A DNA stretch of 64,000 nucleotides, taken from assembly GCA_028753945.1 (NCBI GenBank), contig JAPNXP010000008.1, positions 1-64,000 of the forward strand. The letters run 5' to 3'. The notes under the pieces are model-generated. The model was given only the letters and a program-made list of their open reading frames with translations, had not been told where the DNA came from and ran no database searches. The DNA is from Hexactinellida sp. DTS-2022. Lineage: Eukaryota > Porifera > Hexactinellida. Made by a program: the position numbers and the translations under genes. Below, one piece after another: positions 1 to 13,076 of this stretch (positions are counted from its first letter, which is position 1; the number at the start of each line of letters is the position of its first letter).

Positions 1-3000
1 TCTTTTGGTTGGTTAAAATTGGCTGGGAACGAAAGGGCAGTGATAGAATTCTTCTTCTTAATTGTGTTTGATGGGGTATAGTGAAAGGACTGGCTATCTT
101 TATGTGATGTTTGGGATGTCTGGTGAAAAGTAAATCTCTTTTTAAAGTGACCTGGATTGTTTATTGTCAAACAGTACACCTTCCAAATGGACCTTTGATA
201 GCATTCTTAAAATCTATCTTTGGTTGGTTAAAAATTGGCTGGGAACGAATGGGGAGTGATAGAATTCTTCTTCTTAATTGTGTTTGATGGGTATAGTGAA
301 AGGACTGGCTATCTTTATGTGATGTTTGGGATGTCTGGTGAAAAGTAAATCTCTTTTTAAAGTGACCTGGATTGTTTATTGTCAACAGTCACCTTCCAAA
401 TGGACTTTTATAGCATTCTTAAAATCTATCTCTTTGGTTGGTTAAAAATTGGCTCGGGAACGAAGGGAGCCCAGTGATAGAATTCTTCTTCTTAATTGTG
501 TTTGATGGGGGTATCGTGAAAGGACTGGCTATCTTTATGTGATGTTTGGGATGTCTGGTGAAAAGTAAATCTCTTTTTAAAGTGACCTGGATTGTTTATT
601 GTCAAACAGTCACCTTCCAAATGGACTTTTATAGCATTCTTAAAATCTATCTTTGGTTGGTTAAAAATTGGCTGGGAACGAAGGGCAGTGATAGAATTCT
701 TCTTCTTAATTGTGTTTGATGGGGTATAGTGAAAGGACCTGGCTATCTTTATGTGATGTTTGGGGATGTCTGGTGAAAAGTAAATCTCTTTTTAAAGTGA
801 CCTGGATTGTTTATTGTCAAACAGTCACCTTCCAAATGGACTTTTATAGCATTCTTAAAATCTATCTTTGGTTGGTTAAAAATTGGCTGGGAACGAAGGG
901 AGTGATAGAATTCTTCTTCTTAATTGTGTTTGATGGGTTATAGTGAAAGGACTGGCTATCTTTATGTGATGTTTGGGATGTCTGGTGAAAAGTAAATCTC
1001 TTTTTAAAGTGACCTGGATTGTTTATTGTCAAACAGTCACCTTCCAAATGGACTTTTATAGCATTCTTAAAATCTATCTTTGGTTGGTTAAAAATTGGCT
1101 GGGAACGAAGGGAGTGATAGAATTCTTCTTCTTAATTGTGTTTGATGGGGTATAGTGAAAGGACTGGCTATCTTTATGTGATGTTTGGGATGTCTGGTGA
1201 AAAGTAAATCTCTTTTTAAAGTGACCTGGATTGTTTATTGTCAAACAGTCACCTTCCAAATGGACTTTTATAGCATTCTTAAAATCTATCTTTGGTTGGT
1301 TAAAAATTGGCTGGGAACGAAGGGAGTGATAGAATTCTTCTTCTTAATTGTGTTTGATGGGGTATAGTGAAAGGACTGGCTATCTTTATGTGATGTTTGG
1401 GATGTCTGGTGAAAAGTAAATCTCTTTTTAAAGTGACCTGGATTGTTTATTGTCAAACAGTCACCTTCCAAATGGACTTTTATAGCATTCTTAAAATCTA
1501 TCTTTGGTTGGTTAAAAATTGGCTGGGAACGAAGGGAGTGATAGAATTCTTCTTCTTAATTGTGTTTGATGGGGTATAGTGAAAGGACTGGCTATCTTTA
1601 TGTGATGTTTGGGATGTCTGGTGAAAAGTAAATCTCTTTTTAAAGTGACCTGGATTGTTTATTGTCAAACAGTCACCTTCCAAATGGACTTTTATAGCAT
1701 TCTTAAAATCTATCTTTGGTTGGTTAAAAATTGGCTGGGAACGAAGGGAGTGATAGAATTCTTCTTCTTAATTGTGTTTGATGGGGTATAGTGAAAGGAC
1801 TGGCTATCTTTATGTGATGTTTGGGATGTCTGGTGAAAAGTAAATCTCTTTTTAAAGTGACCTGGATTGTTTATTGTCAAACAGTCACCTTCCAAATGGA
1901 CTTTTATAGCATTCTTAAAATCTATCTTTGGTTGGTTAAAAATTGGCTGGGAACGAAGGGAGTGATAGAATTCTTCTTCTTAATTGTGTTTGATGGGGTA
2001 TAGTGAAAGGACTGGCTATCTTTATGTGATGTTTGGGATGTCTGGTGAAAAGTAAATCTCTTTTTAAAGTGACCTGGATTGTTTATTGTCAAACAGTCAC
2101 CTTCCAAATGGACTTTTATAGCATTCTTAAAATCTATCTTTGGTTGGTTAAAAATTGGCTGGGAACGAAGGGAGTGATAGAATTCTTCTTCTTAATTGTG
2201 TTTGATGGGGTATAGTGAAAGGACTGGCTATCTTTATGTGATGTTTGGGATGTCTGGTGAAAAGTAAATCTCTTTTTAAAGTGACCTGGATTGTTTATTG
2301 TCAAACAGTCACCTTCCAAATGGACTTTTATAGCATTCTTAAAATCTATCTTTGGTTGGTTAAAAATTGGCTGGGAACGAAGGGAGTGATAGAATTCTTC
2401 TTCTTAATTGTGTTTGATGGGGTATAGTGAAAGGACTGGCTATCTTTATGTGATGTTTGGGATGTCTGGTGAAAAGTAAATCTCTTTTTAAAGTGACCTG
2501 GATTGTTTATTGTCAAACAGTCACCTTCCAAATGGACTTTTATAGCATTCTTAAAATCTATCTTTGGTTGGTTAAAAATTGGCTGGGAACGAAGGGAGTG
2601 ATAGAATTCTTCTTCTTAATTGTGTTTGATGGGGTATAGTGAAAGGACTGGCTATCTTTATGTGATGTTTGGGATGTCTGGTGAAAAGTAAATCTCTTTT
2701 TAAAGTGACCTGGATTGTTTATTGTCAAACAGTCACCTTCCAAATGGACTTTTATAGCATTCTTAAAATCTATCTTTGGTTGGTTAAAAATTGGCTGGGA
2801 ACGAAGGGAGTGATAGAATTCTTCTTCTTAATTGTGTTTGATGGGGTATAGTGAAAGGACTGGCTATCTTTATGTGATGTTTGGGATGTCTGGTGAAAAG
2901 TAAATCTCTTTTTAAAGTGACCTGGATTGTTTATTGTCAAACAGTCACCTTCCAAATGGACTTTTATAGCATTCTTAAAATCTATCTTTGGTTGGTTAAA

Positions 3001-6000
3001 AATTGGCTGGGAACGAAGGGAGTGATAGAATTCTTCTTCTTAATTGTGTTTGATGGGGTATAGTGAAAGGACTGGCTATCTTTATGTGATGTTTGGGATG
3101 TCTGGTGAAAAGTAAATCTCTTTTTAAAGTGACCTGGATTGTTTATTGTCAAACAGTCACCTTCCAAATGGACTTTTATAGCATTCTTAAAATCTATCTT
3201 TGGTTGGTTAAAAATTGGCTGGGAACGAAGGGAGTGATAGAATTCTTCTTCTTAATTGTGTTTGATGGGGTATAGTGAAAGGACTGGCTATCTTTATGTG
3301 ATGTTTGGGATGTCTGGTGAAAAGTAAATCTCTTTTTAAAGTGACCTGGATTGTTTATTGTCAAACAGTCACCTTCCAAATGGACTTTTATAGCATTCTT
3401 AAAATCTATCTTTGGTTGGTTAAAAATTGGCTGGGAACGAAGGGAGTGATAGAATTCTTCTTCTTAATTGTGTTTGATGGGGTATAGTGAAAGGACTGGC
3501 TATCTTTATGTGATGTTTGGGATGTCTGGTGAAAAGTAAATCTCTTTTTAAAGTGACCTGGATTGTTTATTGTCAAACAGTCACCTTCCAAATGGACTTT
3601 TATAGCATTCTTAAAATCTATCTTTGGTTGGTTAAAAATTGGCTGGGAACGAAGGGAGTGATAGAATTCTTCTTCTTAATTGTGTTTGATGGGGTATAGT
3701 GAAAGGACTGGCTATCTTTATGTGATGTTTGGGATGTCTGGTGAAAAGTAAATCTCTTTTTAAAGTGACCTGGATTGTTTATTGTCAAACAGTCACCTTC
3801 CAAATGGACTTTTATAGCATTCTTAAAATCTATCTTTGGTTGGTTAAAAATTGGCTGGGAACGAAGGGAGTGATAGAATTCTTCTTCTTAATTGTGTTTG
3901 ATGGGGTATAGTGAAAGGACTGGCTATCTTTATGTGATGTTTGGGATGTCTGGTGAAAAGTAAATCTCTTTTTAAAGTGACCTGGATTGTTTATTGTCAA
4001 ACAGTCACCTTCCAAATGGACTTTTATAGCATTCTTAAAATCTATCTTTGGTTGGTTAAAAATTGGCTGGGAACGAAGGGAGTGATAGAATTCTTCTTCT
4101 TAATTGTGTTTGATGGGGTATAGTGAAAGGACTGGCTATCTTTATGTGATGTTTGGGATGTCTGGTGAAAAGTAAATCTCTTTTTAAAGTGACCTGGATT
4201 GTTTATTGTCAAACACTCACCTTCCAAATGGACTTTGATAGCATTCTTAAAATCTATCTTTGGTTGGTTAAAAATTGGCTGGGAACGAAGGGAGTGATAG
4301 AATTCTTCTTCTTAATTGTGTTTGATGGGGTATAGTGAAAGGACTGGCTATCTTTATGTGATGTTTGGGATGTCTGGTGAAAAGTAAATCTCTTTTTAAA
4401 GTGACCTGGATTGTTTATTGTCAAACAGTCACCTTCCAAATGGACTTTTATAGCATTCTTAAAATCTATCTTTGGTTGGTTAAAAATTGGCTGGGAACGA
4501 AGGGAGTGATAGAATTCTTCTTCTTAATTGTGTTTGATGGGGTATAGTGAAAGGACTGGCTATCTTTATGTGATGTTTGGGATGTCTGGTGAAAAGTAAA
4601 TCTCTTTTTAAAGTGACCTGGATTGTTTATTGTCAAACAGTCACCTTCCAAATGGACTTTTATAGCATTCTTAAAATCTATCTTTGGTTGGTTAAAAATT
4701 GGCTGGGAACGAAGGGAGTGATAGAATTCTTCTTCTTAATTGTGTTTGATGGGGTATAGTGAAAGGACTGGCTATCTTTATGTGATGTTTGGGATGTCTG
4801 GTGAAAAGTAAATCTCTTTTTAAAGTGACCTGGATTGTTTATTGTCAAACAGTCACCTTCCAAATGGACTTTTATAGCATTCTTAAAATCTATCTTTGGT
4901 TGGTTAAAAATTGGCTGGGAACGAAGGGAGTGATAGAATTCTTCTTCTTAATTGTGTTTGATGGGGTATAGTGAAAGGACTGGCTATCTTTATGTGATGT
5001 TTGGGATGTCTGGTGAAAAGTAAATCTCTTTTTAAAGTGACCTGGATTGTTTATTGTCAAACAGTCACCTTCCAAATGGACTTTTATAGCATTCTTAAAA
5101 TCTATCTTTGGTTGGTTAAAAATTGGCTGGGAACGAAGGGAGTGATAGAATTCTTCTTCTTAATTGTGTTTGATGGGGTATAGTGAAAGGACTGGCTATC
5201 TTTATGTGATGTTTGGGATGTCTGGTGAAAAGTAAATCTCTTTTTAAAGTGACCTGGATTGTTTATTGTCAAACAGTCACCTTCCAAATGGACTTTTATA
5301 GCATTCTTAAAATCTATCTTTGGTTGGTTAAAAATTGGCTGGGAACGAAGGGAGTGATAGAATTCTTCTTCTTAATTGTGTTTGATGGGGTATAGTGAAA
5401 GGACTGGCTATCTTTATGTGATGTTTGGGATGTCTGGTGAAAAGTAAATCTCTTTTTAAAGTGACCTGGATTGTTTATTGTCAAACAGTCACCTTCCAAA
5501 TGGACTTTTATAGCATTCTTAAAATCTATCTTTGGTTGGTTAAAAATTGGCTGGGAACGAAGGGAGTGATAGAATTCTTCTTCTTAATTGTGTTTGATGG
5601 GGTATAGTGAAAGGACTGGCTATCTTTATGTGATGTTTGGGATGTCTGGTGAAAAGTAAATCTCTTTTTAAAGTGACCTGGATTGTTTATTGTCAAACAG
5701 TCACCTTCCAAATGGACTTTTATAGCATTCTTAAAATCTATCTTTGGTTGGTTAAAAATTGGCTGGGAACGAAGGGAGTGATAGAATTCTTCTTCTTAAT
5801 TGTGTTTGATGGGGTATAGTGAAAGGACTGGCTATCTTTATGTGATGTTTGGGATGTCTGGTGAAAAGTAAATCTCTTTTTAAAGTGACCTGGATTGTTT
5901 ATTGTCAAACAGTCACCTTCCAAATGGACTTTTATAGCATTCTTAAAATCTATCTTTGGTTGGTTAAAAATTGGCTGGGAACGAAGGGAGTGATAGAATT

Positions 6001-9000
6001 CTTCTTCTTAATTGTGTTTGATGGGGTATAGTGAAAGGACTGGCTATCTTTATGTGATGTTTGGGATGTCTGGTGAAAAGTAAATCTCTTTTTAAAGTGA
6101 CCTGGATTGTTTATTGTCAAACAGTCACCTTCCAAATGGACTTTTATAGCATTCTTAAAATCTATCTTTGGTTGGTTAAAAATTGGCTGGGAACGAAGGG
6201 AGTGATAGAATTCTTCTTCTTAATTGTGTTTGATGGGGTATAGTGAAAGGACTGGCTATCTTTATGTGATGTTTGGGATGTCTGGTGAAAAGTAAATCTC
6301 TTTTTAAAGTGACCTGGATTGTTTATTGTCAAACAGTCACCTTCCAAATGGACTTTTATAGCATTCTTAAAATCTATCTTTGGTTGGTTAAAAATTGGCT
6401 GGGAACGAAGGGAGTGATAGAATTCTTCTTCTTAATTGTGTTTGATGGGGTATAGTGAAAGGACTGGCTATCTTTATGTGATGTTTGGGATGTCTGGTGA
6501 AAAGTAAATCTCTTTTTAAAGTGACCTGGATTGTTTATTGTCAAACAGTCACCTTCCAAATGGACTTTTATAGCATTCTTAAAATCTATCTTTGGTTGGT
6601 TAAAAATTGGCTGGGAACGAAGGGAGTGATAGAATTCTTCTTCTTAATTGTGTTTGATGGGGTATAGTGAAAGGACTGGCTATCTTTATGTGATGTTTGG
6701 GATGTCTGGTGAAAAGTAAATCTCTTTTTAAAGTGACCTGGATTGTTTATTGTCAAACAGTCACCTTCCAAATGGACTTTTATAGCATTCTTAAAATCTA
6801 TCTTTGGTTGGTTAAAAATTGGCTGGGAACGAAGGGAGTGATAGAATTCTTCTTCTTAATTGTGTTTGATGGGGTATAGTGAAAGGACTGGCTATCTTTA
6901 TGTGATGTTTGGGATGTCTGGTGAAAAGTAAATCTCTTTTTAAAGTGACCTGGATTGTTTATTGTCAAACAGTCACCTTCCAAATGGACTTTTATAGCAT
7001 TCTTAAAATCTATCTTTGGTTGGTTAAAAATTGGCTGGGAACGAAGGGAGTGATAGAATTCTTCTTCTTAATTGTGTTTGATGGGGTATAGTGAAAGGAC
7101 TGGCTATCTTTATGTGATGTTTGGGATGTCTGGTGAAAAGTAAATCTCTTTTTAAAGTGACCTGGATTGTTTATTGTCAAACAGTCACCTTCCAAATGGA
7201 CTTTGATAGCATTCTTAAAATCTATCTTTGGTTGGTTAAAAATTGGCTGGGAACGAAGGGAGTGATAGAATTCTTCTTCTTAATTGTGTTTGATGGGCTA
7301 TAGTGAAAGGACTGGCTATCTTTATGTGATGTTTGGGATGTCTGGTGAAAAGTAAATCTCTTTTTAAAGTGACCTGGATTGTTTATTGTCAAACAGTCAC
7401 CTTCCAAATGGACTTTGATAGCATTCTTAAAATCTATCTTTGGTTGGTTAAAAATTGGCTGGGAACGAAGGGAGTGATAGAATTCTTCTTCTTAATTGTG
7501 TTTGATGGGCTATAGTGAAAGGACTGGCTATCTTTATGCGATGTTTGGGATGTCTGGTGAAAAGTAAATCTCTTTTTAAAGTGACCTGGATTGTTTATTG
7601 TCAAACAGTCACCTTCCAAATGGACTTTTATAGCATTCTTAAAATCTATCTTTGGTTGGTTAAAAATTGGCTGGGAACGAAGGGAGTGATAGAATTCTTC
7701 TTCTTAATTGTGTTTGATGGGGTATAGTGAAAGGACTGGCTATCTTTATGTGATGTTTGGGATGTCTGGTGAAAAGTAAATCTCTTTTTAAAGTGACCTG
7801 GATTGTTTATTGTCAAACAGTCACCTTCCAAATGGACTTTTATAGCATTCTTAAAATCTATCTTTGGTTGGTTAAAAATTGGCTGGGAACGAAGGGAGTG
7901 ATAGAATTCTTCTTCTTAATTGTGTTTGATGGGGTATAGTGAAAGGACTGGCTATCTTTATGTGATGTTTGGGATGTCTGGTGAAAAGTAAATCTCTTTT
8001 TAAAGTGACCTGGATTGTTTATTGTCAAACAGTCACCTTCCAAATGGACTTTTATAGCATTCTTAAAATCTATCTTTGGTTGGTTAAAAATTGGCTGGGA
8101 ACGAAGGGAGTGATAGAATTCTTCTTCTTAATTGTGTTTGATGGGGTATAGTGAAAGGACTGGCTATCTTTATGTGATGTTTGGGATGTCTGGTGAAAAG
8201 TAAATCTCTTTTTAAAGTGACCTGGATTGTTTATTGTCAAACAGTCACCTTCCAAATGGACTTTGATAGCATTCTTAAAATCTATCTTTGGTTGGTTAAA
8301 AATTGGCTGGGAACGAAGGGAGTGATAGAATTCTTCTTCTTAATTGTGTTTGATGGGCTATAGTGAAAGGACTGGCTATCTTTATGTGATGTTTGGGATG
8401 TCTGGTGAAAAGTAAATCTCTTTTTAAAGTGACCTGGATTGTTTATTGTCAAACAGTCACCTTCCAAATGGACTTTTATAGCATTCTTAAAATCTATCTT
8501 TGGTTGGTTAAAAATTGGCTGGGAACGAAGGGAGTGATAGAATTCTTCTTCTTAATTGTGTTTGATGGGGTATAGTGAAAGGACTGGCTATCTTTATGTG
8601 ATGTTTGGGATGTCTGGTGAAAAGTAAATCTCTTTTTAAAGTGACCTGGATTGTTTATTGTCAAACAGTCACCTTCCAAATGGACTTTTATAGCATTCTT
8701 AAAATCTATCTTTGGTTGGTTAAAAATTGGCTGGGAACGAAGGGAGTGATAGAATTCTTCTTCTTAATTGTGTTTGATGGGGTATAGTGAAAGGACTGGC
8801 TATCTTTATGTGATGTTTGGGATGTCTGGTGAAAAGTAAATCTCTTTTTAAAGTGACCTGGATTGTTTATTGTCAAACAGTCACCTTCCAAATGGACTTT
8901 GATAGCATTCTTAAAATCTATCTTTGGTTGGTTAAAAATTGGCTGGGAACGAAGGGAGTGATAGAATTCTTCTTCTTAATTGTGTTTGATGGGCTATAGT

Positions 9001-11117
9001 GAAAGGACTGGCTATCTTTATGTGATGTTTGGGATGTCTGGTGAAAAGTAAATCTCTTTTTAAAGTGACCTGGATTGTTTATTGTCAAACAGTCACCTTC
9101 CAAATGGACTTTTATAGCATTCTTAAAATCTATCTTTGGTTGGTTAAAAATTGGCTGGGAACGAAGGGAGTGATAGAATTCTTCTTCTTAATTGTGTTTG
9201 ATGGGGTATAGTGAAAGGACTGGCTATCTTTATGTGATGTTTGGGATGTCTGGTGAAAAGTAAATCTCTTTTTAAAGTGACCTGGATTGTTTATTGTCAA
9301 ACAGTCACCTTCCAAATGGACTTTTATAGCATTCTTAAAATCTATCTTTGGTTGGTTAAAAATTGGCTGGGAACGAAGGGAGTGATAGAATTCTTCTTCT
9401 TAATTGTGTTTGATGGGGTATAGTGAAAGGACTGGCTATCTTTATGTGATGTTTGGGATGTCTGGTGAAAAGTAAATCTCTTTTTAAAGTGACCTGGATT
9501 GTTTATTGTCAAACAGTCACCTTCCAAATGGACTTTTATAGCATTCTTAAAATCTATCTTTGGTTGGTTAAAAATTGGCTGGGAACAAAGGGAGTGATAG
9601 AATTCTTCTTCTTAATTGTGTTTGATGGGGTATAGTGAAAGGACTGGCTATCTTTATGTGATGTTTGGGATGTCTGGTGAAAAGTAAATCTCTTTTTAAA
9701 GTGACCTGGATTGTTTATTGTCAAACACTCACCTTCCAAATGGACTTTGATAGCATTCTTAAAATCTATCTTTGGTTGGTTAAAAATTGGCTGGGAACGA
9801 AGGGAGTGATAGAATTCTTCTTCTTAATTGTGTTTGATGGGGTATAGTGAAAGGACTGGCTATCTTTATGTGATGTTTGGGATGTCTGGTGAAAAGTAAA
9901 TCTCTTTTTAAAGTGACCTGGATTGTTTATTGTCAAACAGTCACCTTCCAAATGGACTTTTATAGCATTCTTAAAATCTATCTTTGGTTGGTTAAAAATT
10001 GGCTGGGAACGAAGGGAGTGATAGAATTCTTCTTCTTAATTGTGTTTGATGGGGTATAGTGAAAGGACTGGCTATCTTTATGTGATGTTTGGGATGTCTG
10101 GTGAAAAGTAAATCTCTTTTTAAAGTGACCTGGATTGTTTATTGTCAAACAGTCACCTTCCAAATGGACTTTTATAGCATTCTTAAAATCTATCTTTGGT
10201 TGGTTAAAAATTGGCTGGGAACGAAGGGAGTGATAGAATTCTTCTTCTTAATTGTGTTTGATGGGGTATAGTGAAAGGACTGGCTATCTTTATGTGATGT
10301 TTGGGATGTCTGGTGAAAAGTAAATCTCTTTTTAAAGTGACCTGGATTGTTTATTGTCAAACAGTCACCTTCCAAATGGACTTTTATAGCATTCTTAAAA
10401 TCTATCTTTGGTTGGTTAAAAATTGGCTGGGAACGAAGGGAGTGATAGAATTCTTCTTCTTAATTGTGTTTGATGGGGTATAGTGAAAGGACTGGCTATC
10501 TTTATGTGATGTTTGGGATGTCTGGTGAAAAGTAAATCTCTTTTTAAAGTGACCTGGATTGTTTATTGTCAAACAGTCACCTTCCAAATGGACTTTGATA
10601 GCATTCTTAAAATCTATCTTTGGTTGGTTAAAAATTGGCTGGGAACGAAGGGAGTGATAGAATTCTTCTTCTTAATTGTGTTTGATGGGCTATAGTGAAA
10701 GGACTGGCTATCTTTATGTGATGTTTGGGATGTCTGGTGAAAAGTAAATCTCTTTTTAAAGTGACCTGGATTGTTTATTGTCAAACAGTCACCTTCCAAA
10801 TGGACTTTTATAGCATTCTTAAAATCTATCTTTGGTTGGTTAAAAATTGGCTGGGAACGAAGGGAGTGATAGAATTCTTCTTCTTAATTGTGTTTGATGG
10901 GGTATAGTGAAAGGACTGGCTATCTTTATGTGATGTTTGGGATGTCTGGTGAAAAGTAAATCTCTTTTTAAAGTGACCTGGATTGTTTATTGTCAAACAG
11001 TCACCTTCCAAATGGACTTTTATAGCATTCTTAAAATCTATCTTTGGTTGGTTAAAAATTGGCTGGGAACGAAGGGAGTGATAGAATTCTTCTTCTTAAT
11101 TGTGTTTGATGGGGTAT
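1..11117. repeat. 212-bp satellite array, about 52 copies
   Basis: Head-to-tail tandem array with an exact 212-bp period from about 900 to 11117. Most units are identical. Each unit contains an EcoRI site, a DraI-type TTTAAA and an AT-rich core. Open frames of 60-61 codons occur on both strands in every unit, but the plus-strand frame starts at TTG, and 212 is not a multiple of three, so these frames are repeat by-products and not genes. A few units carry linked variants: G for T in the ctttgata block together with C in gggctata (units beginning near 7121, 7333, 8181, 8817 and 10513), and cactcac with ctttgata (near 4153 and 9665). The first 900 bases carry many one- and two-base indels. The period is close to a nucleosome repeat length, as in many centromeric or heterochromatic satellites; that role is inference. 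Confidence 0.98.
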
Positions 11118-11470
11118 TAGGCATGTGCAATGGTTCATTGAGAAAACACTGGCCATTCAAATTGTCTTGTATTGATCAAGGAGAAAACAGTGGCCATTCT
11201 AATTGTCTTGTATTGATCATGGGGAAAACACTGGGCACTCTCATCAATTGTCTTTTATATAGAATGGTTGAAAGACTCGAACATCTAAGCATGTGTTATG
11301 GTTCATTGAGGAAACATTTGCCTATCTAATTAACTTGTATTGTGATTGTCAAAACACTGGGCACTCTGAATGTCTTATATGGATAATGATTAAAACGCAA
11401 ATGTTTCAAAGTATGTTGTATTGATCAGGTGAAAAAGATGTCCTTAGTATTCATTTGAATAGGCTTGTGA
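11118..11470. repeat. Degenerate short repeats at the satellite boundary
   Basis: Directly after the last satellite unit the sequence changes to diverged copies of a roughly 41-bp motif. The phrases attgtcttgtattgatca and gaaaacactggg recur at 11150, 11191 and 11232 and in weaker form to about 11450. No coding capacity is convincing. This may be an older, decayed repeat that the satellite abuts. Confidence 0.6.
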
Positions 11471-12377
11471 ATTTAAAATGTCTGCCTTATCCATGTTCGT
11501 ATTAACGAGATACTACAGTATTACATTAATAAGGACCGTTGAACATCACGATTCTGTGGGACATATTACCGAATTTTTTTTAATTTCTAGCAATAATAAT
11601 CCTATCGAGGAAAATGGGACCTCGCATTCACAACTTGCCCCAGGGCCCAGCCCTCCTTGATCCGCCCCTGCCAAAGTGCACTCTCAGCGCAGCTCAATGG
11701 ACAGGACCAGCTGGAACCTTGAGGGCCCCCAGCCAACTTATTAGTATCAATATTACTTTCTGTATTGTAATTATTATAACATTAAACAATATAGAACAAA
11801 CACGGGATATAATAAACTAATCTAAAAATAGTACAAATTAACTTGGGGGACAATAAAATAAACTAACCTCAAAATAGTATAAATTAACTTAGGGGATTAT
11901 TAATCAGAATAATAATAATTAAACTTCTCGCTACTTTTTGTTCGGAGTACTCGACTGGATCTGTTCTCGAAACAAGTCCTAATCTAGCTCACACATCCGT
12001 ATAAAACTGCTACTATACTATACTTGTAAACTTGATTCATAGAATGTTATGCTTGGTTACATCGCTATAGTATATACAACTAATGGGTGAGCGAAACCCA
12101 TTAGTTATCTGTACAACCGTTATTAATTTTAATCCTAAACGTTCTGCGTGTTCACAAACTATGAAACATATTCTTTGTCAAATATATTCGGTTAGGTAAA
12201 TGAATACATTAACTCGGACGTTCTTTGACATAATAGATTTGGGGGTGCCAGTTAGTTATGTTTTCAAAAACATACATTCAGAATCCTGCATTAGTAATGT
12301 AACAGAGATGAGCTCATTAATAGGAATGTGACTAATTTTCATTTCCAAATAATGTATAGAATATCAAGTATGAAATG
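11471..12377. other. Gene-free AT-rich spacer
   Basis: No gene recognised. The stretch 11629-11680 is GC-rich, and on the minus strand it begins with a CAGGGGCGGATC-type phrase that resembles a DNA transposon end, but no matching partner end was found. A short perfect hairpin lies at 12078-12106. Confidence 0.5.
12078..12106. other. Perfect 11-bp hairpin
   Basis: AACTAATGGGT at 12078-12088 pairs perfectly with ACCCATTAGTT at 12096-12106 around a seven-base loop. It lies about 300 bases beyond the 3' end of the histone H1 gene. Function is unknown; it may be a relic of a fold-back repeat. Confidence 0.5.
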
Positions 12378-12378
12378 T

Positions 12379-12394
12379 GGCTTTGAAAAAAGCC
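12379..12394 (-). promoter_or_regulatory. Histone mRNA 3' stem-loop
   Basis: On the minus strand the bases read GGCTTTTTTCAAAGCC: a six-base-pair stem GGCTTT/AAAGCC with loop TTTC, 20 bases after the H1 stop codon. This is the SLBP-binding processing signal of replication-dependent histone mRNAs in animals. The two inner stem pairs differ from the common vertebrate form but co-vary, so pairing is kept. Confidence 0.88.
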
Positions 12395-12413
12395 GGTTGA
12401 GGGTTGAGAAATC

Positions 12414-12992
12414 CTACTTTTTCTTCTGAGCTGCTTTCTTTGGGGTCTTGGCTTTCTTTGCCGGTGGCTTCTTAGTCTTGGGCAATGGCTTGGCAGCAGC
12501 CTTGGTTGGAGTCGGTTTCTTTTTCGGTGTCTCTTTAGCCTTGGGCTTAGCTGGAGCAGGTTTCTTCGGAGTAACCTTCTTGGCCGCCGGTTTCTTGGCA
12601 GGGGCCGCTGGCTTCTTCGCAGTGACGGCTGGGAGAGCTGGAGTAGCCGCAGCGGTGGGTTTCTTAGCTGCTGGTGCCTTGGCAGAGGTCGAGGTAGACT
12701 TCCTCTTCTTCTTGACCTCGGTTTCGAGACAGGTCTTGCTGAGTTTGAAGGAGCCAGACAGGCCAAGTCCCTTCACTTTCACGAGTTTCCCATCGTCTAT
12801 TAGCCGCTTCAGACATTGTATGGTGTGTTTGTCATGCAGATGCGAGTTGATGGAGAAGTTTTCTTGGATTTCTTTGATGATAGCGATCCTAGATTTGCCC
12901 TTCCTTGAGGAGTTTTTCACCACGCTTATTACCATATCCTTGTACACGGGATGTGAGGCAGGTTTCTTGACTGTTTTCGTTTTAGTGCTCAT
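12414..12992 (-). CDS. Linker histone H1
   Basis: Intronless gene for a 192-residue linker histone that binds nucleosome linker DNA and compacts chromatin. Residues about 13-88 form the winged-helix globular domain (starting SHPVYKDMVISVVKNSSRKG, with the typical KLVKVKGLGLSGSFKL near its end). The rest is a Lys/Ala/Pro-rich tail with repeated AKKP and PKK motifs. The start at 12992 was chosen because MSTKTKTVKK leads straight into the domain; an upstream ATG at 13076 would add an untypical 28 residues and would overlap the TATA box. A TATA box upstream and a histone stem-loop downstream mark it as a replication-dependent histone gene. It is a lone H1, with no core histone genes in the window. 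Confidence 0.95.
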   Translation of the reverse strand: MSTKTKTVKKPASHPVYKDMVISVVKNSSRKGKSRIAIIKEIQENFSINSHLHDKHTIQCLKRLIDDGKLVKVKGLGLSGSFKLSKTCLETEVKKKRKSTSTSAKAPAAKKPTAAATPALPAVTAKKPAAPAKKPAAKKVTPKKPAPAKPKAKETPKKKPTPTKAAAKPLPKTKKPPAKKAKTPKKAAQKKK

Positions 12993-13059
12993 TTCGCAGA
13001 GAATATTTGTAGTTGTAAGTTGCAAATTGAATGGTGCTTTCGAACAGTAGTGTAAGCCA

Positions 13060-13067
13060 TTATATAG
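13060..13067 (-). promoter_or_regulatory. TATA box of histone H1
   Basis: TATATAAT on the minus strand, about 68 bases upstream of the H1 start codon. The position fits a TATA box with a short leader, as is usual for histone genes. Confidence 0.65.
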
Positions 13068-13076
13068 TAGGAGCAA

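Noticed and set aside
1..11117. CRISPR-like array
   Set aside because: The 212-bp units are contiguous without spacers, in a eukaryotic intron-containing genome.
973..11119. Repeated 60-61 codon frames in every satellite unit on both strands
   Set aside because: Identical by virtue of the repeat; the plus-strand frame lacks an ATG and the 212-bp period breaks the frame between units.
11629..11680. DNA transposon end with CAGGGGCGGATC
   Set aside because: No inverted partner or target duplication was found nearby.
12448..13050. 200-codon frame on the plus strand opposite histone H1
   Set aside because: Mirror of the Lys/Ala-rich H1 codons; the minus strand has the globular domain, TATA box and stem-loop.
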